64,000 nucleotides of DNA, from the NCBI RefSeq assembly GCF_016481275.1, contig NZ_JAEMNW010000001.1, positions 868,001 to 932,000 on the forward strand. Reading direction: 5' to 3'. Position 1 is the first letter of the stretch; each line of letters begins with the position of its first letter. Shown here piece after piece: positions 59,702 to 64,000 of the stretch. A model generated the notes under the pieces. That model ran no database searches. It was not told where the DNA came from and saw only the letters and a program-made list of their open reading frames with translations. The DNA is from Antrihabitans auranticaus (GTDB taxonomy: Bacteria > Actinomycetota > Actinomycetes > Mycobacteriales > Mycobacteriaceae). Both the position numbers and the translations under genes were made by a program.

Positions 59702-59742
59702 AGGTAGTTGCGTCCGGCCTCGTGCCGGACGCAACTACCTTT
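59702..59742 (+). terminator. Rho-independent terminator
   Basis: Perfect 16-bp stem: AGGTAGTTGCGTCCGG (59702-59717) pairs with CCGGACGCAACTACCT (59725-59740), with a 7-base loop and TTT after it. It lies eight bases after the hydrolase stop. It is the strongest terminator seen in the window and should work in either direction, since AGG/CCT flanks are symmetric. Confidence 0.88.
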
Positions 59743-59996
59743 CCCGACATACCGGAAACGGGTAGCGACCTCAGTATCGACTTCGTAGCCAGCCGGGCCC
59801 TGGACCAGCGCCGCGAACTGGACTTGCGGAACCAACGCAGGTCGCCTTTGTGTACATAAATGAATAATGGATAACAAAGGTTTGGCTGATTTGACGATCT
59901 CATCTGCCTCTTGTGGGCTAAGTGAATATAAATTAAGGTATTGGCAAATGCAGCAACGGGGGCGGCAGTGTCACCGACCCGAGCGAAAGGATTGCC
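59743..59996. promoter_or_regulatory. AT-rich intergenic region before the FadD-like gene
   Basis: This 254-bp stretch is markedly richer in A+T than its neighbours from about 59850 to 59950. CCTTTGT (59845-59851) and ACAAAGG (59874-59880) form an inverted repeat. TTGACG near 59889 followed by TAAGTG and TATAAATTAAGG downstream could be promoter elements. Short frames here (for example ATG 59867) have no protein-like features. AAAGGA serves ATG 59997. Confidence 0.5.
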
Positions 59997-61502
59997 ATGA
60001 CAGAGCAGGTACCGATGATTCGGTGCGGGAACGAGGCCCGACCTTATGCCGAAGTTGCTGGGCGGACTGCGCGGATCGCGAGCGGGTTGCGAGGCCTCGG
60101 CGTCAAGCCTGAGGGTCGCGTCGGGCTGCTGATGTACAACGACATCTCGTTCATCGAGGTCATCGGTGCCGCAAGCTTGATCGGTGCCGCATCCGTGCCG
60201 TTCAACTGGCATCTGCGTCCCAACGAGGTGCGCTATCTCGTCGAAAACAGCGAAGCCTCGGTGATATTCGTGCATACCCCGTTGCTGGCGGTTGCCCGCG
60301 AAGCCGCGCCGGACCGGATCCTCGTCGAGGTGGCGATCCCGGGAATTGCACCGCAAGGTGATGCACTCCTATTCGAGGAGTGGTTGGCTGAGCAGGCACC
60401 TTACGCCGCGCCGCCCGAAAGTGCTCCGTTGAGCGTCATCTACACATCCGGAACGACAGGTTCACCCAAAGGTGTACTGCGCGAACCGATTTCTCCGGAC
60501 CATCAACTCCAGGTCGCCGGGCTCGTCGTGCAGACGCTCGCGATGAAGCCGGGCCACCGGACGCTCGTCGTGGCACCGATGTACCACTCGGCGCCGAATG
60601 CGCAGGCCGCGTTCGCCGCGAAGATGGGCCTCGATATCACGATCATGCCGCGTTTCGACGCGGAGGAAATGCTCGCGCTGATCGAACGGCAACGCATCAA
60701 CCACGTGCAGCTGGTCCCGACGCATTTCGTACGCTTGCTCGCATTGCCCGCCGAGGTACGCGCGCGCTACGACCTGTCGTCGCTGGAGGCGATCGTCCAC
60801 GCGGCAGCACCGTGCCCGCCGCAGGTCAAACAGCAGATCATCGACTGGCTGGGCCCGATCGTGCACGAGTTCTACGGCGGCACCGAGACCGGCGCAGTCG
60901 TGGCGTCCACGAGCGCTGAATGGCTCGCACATCCAGGCACCGTCGGCAAACCGATGTTCGACGCCAGTGTGCGGATCCTCGACCCGGACCGACAGCCGCT
61001 GCCAGCAGGGGAGTCCGGCGAGATCTTCGTCAAGCCGCCGTCGTTCTGGCCCGACTTCACGTTCATCGGCGATCCGGACAAGCGGGCCCGGATGGACTTC
61101 GAAGGTCACGTGAGTATCGGAGACATCGGTTATCTGGATTCCGACGGCTTCCTCTATCTCAACGACCGGGCCATCGACATGGTGATCTCGGGTGGGGTGA
61201 ACATCTATCCGACCGAGATCGAAAACGCCCTACTTTCGCACGACGGCGTCAGGGACGCAGCAGTATTCGGCATCCCGGACGCCGACCTCGGCGAGAAGCT
61301 GGTCGCCCACATCGACGTCGACCCCGACGCCGGTCTGGACGAGGACGCAATTCGCAGATATCTCGGCGAGCAGCTGGCGAAGTTCAAGGTGCCGCGGGTC
61401 ATCGTCTTCGACGACAAGCTGCCGCGCGAGGCGAGCGGCAAACTGATGAAGCGTCGCATCCGGCAGCGCTACCTCGACGCCATGTCCACTTCACCGAGTT
61501 AG
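59997..61502 (+). CDS. acyl-CoA synthetase (AMP-forming)
   Basis: ANL-superfamily ligase of 501 residues. The core motifs IYTSGTTGSPKG, EFYGGTETGA, SIGDIGYLDSDGFLYL, DMVISGGVNIYPTEIE and the lysine loop ASGKLMKRR are intact. It resembles bile-acid-CoA-ligase-like and FadD13-like enzymes of mycolata. The N-terminus is short (starts at MTEQVPMIRCGN), as in those enzymes. A wax ester synthase fragment follows immediately in another frame. The gene may have been part of a larger lipid operon. Confidence 0.92.
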   Translation: MTEQVPMIRCGNEARPYAEVAGRTARIASGLRGLGVKPEGRVGLLMYNDISFIEVIGAASLIGAASVPFNWHLRPNEVRYLVENSEASVIFVHTPLLAVAREAAPDRILVEVAIPGIAPQGDALLFEEWLAEQAPYAAPPESAPLSVIYTSGTTGSPKGVLREPISPDHQLQVAGLVVQTLAMKPGHRTLVVAPMYHSAPNAQAAFAAKMGLDITIMPRFDAEEMLALIERQRINHVQLVPTHFVRLLALPAEVRARYDLSSLEAIVHAAAPCPPQVKQQIIDWLGPIVHEFYGGTETGAVVASTSAEWLAHPGTVGKPMFDASVRILDPDRQPLPAGESGEIFVKPPSFWPDFTFIGDPDKRARMDFEGHVSIGDIGYLDSDGFLYLNDRAIDMVISGGVNIYPTEIENALLSHDGVRDAAVFGIPDADLGEKLVAHIDVDPDAGLDEDAIRRYLGEQLAKFKVPRVIVFDDKLPREASGKLMKRRIRQRYLDAMSTSPS

Positions 61503-61668
61503 ACGATCGAGCACACGCGCGAAGAATCAGCTCGGCGGGCTGTCGCGCGGCGCGCTGGACCTCTATCAATCGTTGTTCATGGGCCCGTTCGTCGTTCAGG
61601 ACCTGGTCGGCATCGGCGGGCAGGTAGCGCCACCGTACAACGTCGCGATCTCCGACGTGCCGACCTGA
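61501..61668 (+). pseudogene. remnant of a wax ester synthase/diacylglycerol acyltransferase
   Basis: Frame +1 reads STRAKNQLGGLSRGALDLYQ, then SLFMGPFVVQDLVGIGGQ and VAPPYNVAISDVPT before TGA at 61666-61668. This matches the C-terminal part of WS/DGAT (tgs) enzymes, including the PFNVxISNVPGP motif, but stops at the motif's end and has no N-terminal HHxxxDG part. The fragment has no start codon and overlaps the ligase stop by two bases. It is best explained as the leftover of a deleted tgs gene. Confidence 0.72.
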
Positions 61669-61727
61669 GCGACATTCCGCGGTCGACACGAAGGTAGCGG
61701 TGAGCTGATCGCGGAACGTTCCTGCGG

Positions 61728-62936
61728 CTAAGCCGGTTCAGGGTCGACTTCCAGCAGCGACGCTCCGATCGACATGAGCACGGAGTCGACAGAACTGAAC
61801 CGGCGCAGGTGCGGGGTGAGCGCGATGTGATTCATCATGATCTGTACGGCAAGTACGCGGATGCGGGCATGCGTGTTGTCCCACTCCGGATGCACCTGCT
61901 CCAGCAGATACACCCATTCGCCGATGTAGGTGTGCTGCGCAGCCCTGGCACGTTCGCGCTCATCGCTGGGCAGGTGCAGCAATTCCGAACTGATCAACTG
62001 CACGAGGTGCGGATTGTCGAAGGTGAACGTGACGTAGTTCCGGAGCAGCCCGATCAGTGCGTCCTGCGGCCCTGACGCGCGGGCTAACGAGCGGGTCATG
62101 TCCATCTGCAGCCACTCTTCGCCGCGGTGCATTGCTGCCAGCAAGATATCGGACTTGCCCGCGAAATGGTTGTAGATACTGGGCCCGCTCGCCCCGATCG
62201 CCACGCCGACGTCATCGAGGCTGACATTCGAGAAGCCTTGCTCGGCGAACAGTCTGGTCGCTTCGATCAGGATCGTTTCGCGCCGCGTCGGTGCGCGGAG
62301 TACGCCGCGTGACGCCTTGACGGCGGGTACCGGATCCAGTGCCGGCAGCGCAGTGTCAACCGCAGCGTCGATCATCGCAGCGAGCGTTGCCCGGAAATCC
62401 GCGATGGGCAGGTGCAAGCTGTGATAGGAGATGCTCTGCGCGATCGCCAGTGCGCACCACGCCAACAGATCGGCGCCGGTCTCGCTGAGTTCGGGACGCT
62501 GCCTGCGAACGACCGCGGCGATCCGCTCCCCCGCCGTTCTTGTCTGTCTTCGCAGCTCGGTACGCGTGTCTGCAGCGAGGTAGCGGCCTTCGCGTTGCCA
62601 CAGCACCCCAGCCGGGCGGTTGCGCAGGCCGAGAGCGGCGAGGGTTTCGCTGATATCGCCGGCAGGATCGGCCAGTGTCGCCGCGAGGGCGTCCTGCATC
62701 TCGACGAGCGCGTCGCCGACGACCGTGGCCAGCAACGTTTCCTTGCTCCGAAAATGCCGATACAACGCAGAGGGTCCGATGGCGACGGCGTCGGCGATGT
62801 CACTCATGCTGACGTTGGCGTAACCGTTGCGGTAGAACAGATCTGCGGCGGCGGCGACTATTAGTTCACGGCGATTGGCCGGCCGGGTGCCGCGGGCAGG
62901 CCGGATCGTCACACGTCCGCCCTGCCCGTTCGTCAC
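61728..62936 (-). CDS. tandem double-TetR regulator
   Basis: A 402-residue protein of two complete TetR-type units. The first helix-turn-helix is MSDIADAVAIGPSALYRHFRSKETLL (about residues 35-60). The second is LDDVGVAIGASGPSIYNHFAGKSDILLAAM (about residues 240-270), each followed by its own helical domain. The start is taken as GTG 62936, behind AAAGGA at five bases; ATG 62957 is the alternative. A duplicated regulator may bind DNA as a pseudo-dimer or contact two sites. It lies next to the acyl-CoA dehydrogenase on the same strand. Confidence 0.85.
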   Translation of the reverse strand: MTNGQGGRVTIRPARGTRPANRRELIVAAAADLFYRNGYANVSMSDIADAVAIGPSALYRHFRSKETLLATVVGDALVEMQDALAATLADPAGDISETLAALGLRNRPAGVLWQREGRYLAADTRTELRRQTRTAGERIAAVVRRQRPELSETGADLLAWCALAIAQSISYHSLHLPIADFRATLAAMIDAAVDTALPALDPVPAVKASRGVLRAPTRRETILIEATRLFAEQGFSNVSLDDVGVAIGASGPSIYNHFAGKSDILLAAMHRGEEWLQMDMTRSLARASGPQDALIGLLRNYVTFTFDNPHLVQLISSELLHLPSDERERARAAQHTYIGEWVYLLEQVHPEWDNTHARIRVLAVQIMMNHIALTPHLRRFSSVDSVLMSIGASLLEVDPEPA

Positions 62937-62998
62937 GCCGTTCCTTTCAACCTTCATCGATCTCGTCGCTCGATCGATCGTAGCGGCGCTACCCAGTA

Positions 62999-64000
62999 CT
63001 ACAGCGAGCGCGCGATCAGCTCCTTCATCACTTCCGTCGTCCCGGCGTAGATCTTCTGCGCGCGGGAATCGGCATACATGCGCGCGATCGGGTACTCGAG
63101 CATGTAGCCGTAACCGCCGAACAGTTGGACGCACCGGTCGATCACCTCGCACTGCACCTCGGTCGCGTAGGCCTTGGCCATCGACGCGCTGGCAGCATCG
63201 AGTTCGCCGCGGAGATGCCGTTCGATGCAATTGTCGACGAACACCCGGGCGACGCGGGCGAGTGTCGCGCATTGGGCGAGCTCGAATCGCGTGTTCTGCA
63301 TCTCGAACAACGGCGCGCCGAATGCATGCCGCACTTTGGTGTACTTGATCGTCTCCTTGACGGCCGCCTGCGCCATCGTGGCGCCCGCGTCGGCAATAAG
63401 GAGGCGCTCGTGCGCGAGCTGCTTGATTGCGTAGCTGTAGCCTCTGCCCTCTTCGCCGAGGAGATTTGCCACGGGCACCCGCATGTCCTCGAAGAACAGC
63501 TCCGCTGTGTCCTGTGCCTTCATGCCGACCTTTTCGAGCACTCGTCCGACGCGGTAACCCGGATTGTCGCGAGTTTCGACGACGAGCAGCGACACCCCCT
63601 TCACGCCCGCGGTGGGGTCGGTCTTGAGGACGAGGATGACGAGGTCGGCGTTCTTGCCATTGGAGATGAACGTTTTAGAACCGTTGACGACATAGGAGTC
63701 GCCGTCTCGGATCGCGGTGGTGCGGATCGCTTTCAGATCCGAACCCCCACCGGGCTCGGTCATCGCAATAGCGCCGATGAATTCACCACTGGCCATCTTC
63801 GGCAACCATCGGTGCTTCTGCTCCTCGGTTCCGTAGCTGTTGATGTAGTTCGCGACGAGCCCACTGTGCACCGAAGCACCCGTGCCGAAGCCCATTTCGG
63901 TCAATTCGAGCGCGGCCTGGAAGATCGCGAGGTCGTGCGCGAACGTCCCGCCGCCGCCGCCGTATTCCTCCGGGATAGACGCGCACAAGAGGCCGATTTT
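62999..64000 (-). CDS. acyl-CoA dehydrogenase, long-chain-like (partial, 5' end missing)
   Basis: The C-terminal 333 residues of an FAD-dependent acyl-CoA dehydrogenase; the start lies beyond the right edge. FAD/substrate motifs AMTEPGGGSDLKAI and YVVNGSKTFISNG are present. QLFGGYGYMLEYPIARMY and the end YAGTTEVMKELIARSL match long-chain dehydrogenases. The MCAD-type catalytic Glu (YEGT) is Ala here, but the alternative base used by LCAD and isovaleryl-CoA dehydrogenase is present in HERLLIAD. It is upstream of the double-TetR gene on the same strand. Confidence 0.93.
   Translation of the reverse strand, partial: KIGLLCASIPEEYGGGGGTFAHDLAIFQAALELTEMGFGTGASVHSGLVANYINSYGTEEQKHRWLPKMASGEFIGAIAMTEPGGGSDLKAIRTTAIRDGDSYVVNGSKTFISNGKNADLVILVLKTDPTAGVKGVSLLVVETRDNPGYRVGRVLEKVGMKAQDTAELFFEDMRVPVANLLGEEGRGYSYAIKQLAHERLLIADAGATMAQAAVKETIKYTKVRHAFGAPLFEMQNTRFELAQCATLARVARVFVDNCIERHLRGELDAASASMAKAYATEVQCEVIDRCVQLFGGYGYMLEYPIARMYADSRAQKIYAGTTEVMKELIARSL

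Noticed and set aside
59867-60112. A short plus-strand frame starting MDNKGLADLTISS
   Set aside because: No ribosome binding site, it runs into the FadD-like gene in another frame, and shows no family resemblance; it falls in the AT-rich intergenic patch.
1-64000. tRNA, rRNA, CRISPR, insertion sequences or prophage genes
   Set aside because: I looked for cloverleaf-like arms with CCA, repeat-spacer arrays, transposase motifs and integrases and saw none.

Overview
The window is about 64 kb of GC-rich, gene-dense DNA from an actinomycete, most likely a mycolic-acid-containing genus near Rhodococcus or Nocardia. This is inferred from gene content: a PknK-type kinase, many TetR regulators, FadD-like ligases, Baeyer-Villiger-type monooxygenases, a SigF-type sigma factor, a ClgR/PopR-like regulator and a wax ester synthase remnant. 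I see no rRNA, tRNA, CRISPR, phage or IS genes. Most of the window is catabolic accessory genome arranged as short, translationally coupled operons.

1-9.9 kb: an ethanolamine module (permease, EutB, EutC) without microcompartment genes; a coupled phosphotransferase and beta-barrel-like protein behind a KstR-like palindrome; a TVP38 membrane protein; and a TetR-SDR-acyl-CoA ligase operon behind a 17-bp palindrome. 9.9-25 kb: an MpaB-type oxygenase coupled to an SRPBCC fusion; a TetR; an ACT-domain protein; an AraC (VirS-like) regulator facing a Baeyer-Villiger monooxygenase; and a minus-strand operon of two further BVMO-like enzymes, a CMD/deazaflavin-like fusion, an unknown membrane protein, an esterase and LtrA, divergent from an O-methyltransferase.

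25-36.3 kb: three small envelope proteins, then a five-gene meta-cleavage-like operon (extradiol dioxygenase, FAH hydrolase, acyltransferase, flavin hydroxylase, acyl-CoA synthetase) behind twin palindromes. It converges on a DsrE / unknown / MFS / methyltransferase operon. 36.4-46.4 kb: an HD-GYP-like/LuxR protein, a lipase behind a 33-bp perfect palindrome that shares its half-sites with the 6.9-kb TetR operator, an MFS exporter, a TetR with a divergent NTF2-like/MBL pair, and PknK. 46.5-51.8 kb: a second meta-cleavage module (flavin hydroxylase, C-C hydrolase, extradiol dioxygenase) divergent from an ACMSD-like amidohydrolase and a TetR.

51.8-58.6 kb is a stress and proteostasis region. 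It has a ClpP-like pair in which the second subunit has lost its nucleophilic serine, a convergent ClgR/PopR-like regulator, and a SigF-type sigma factor with SigF-like promoters in front of itself and of a CsbD-DUF4235 pair, plus an RsbW-like kinase. 58.6-64 kb: a 17-codon ORF with an ideal Shine-Dalgarno ahead of a hydrolase, a strong terminator, a FadD-like ligase with a wax ester synthase fragment directly behind it, a double-TetR regulator and a partial acyl-CoA dehydrogenase.

The best candidates for something new are the half-dead ClpP pair with its regulator and 28-bp inverted repeat, the palindrome shared by two loci 31 kb apart, the BVMO/fusion/membrane-protein operon, and the 17-codon ORF.
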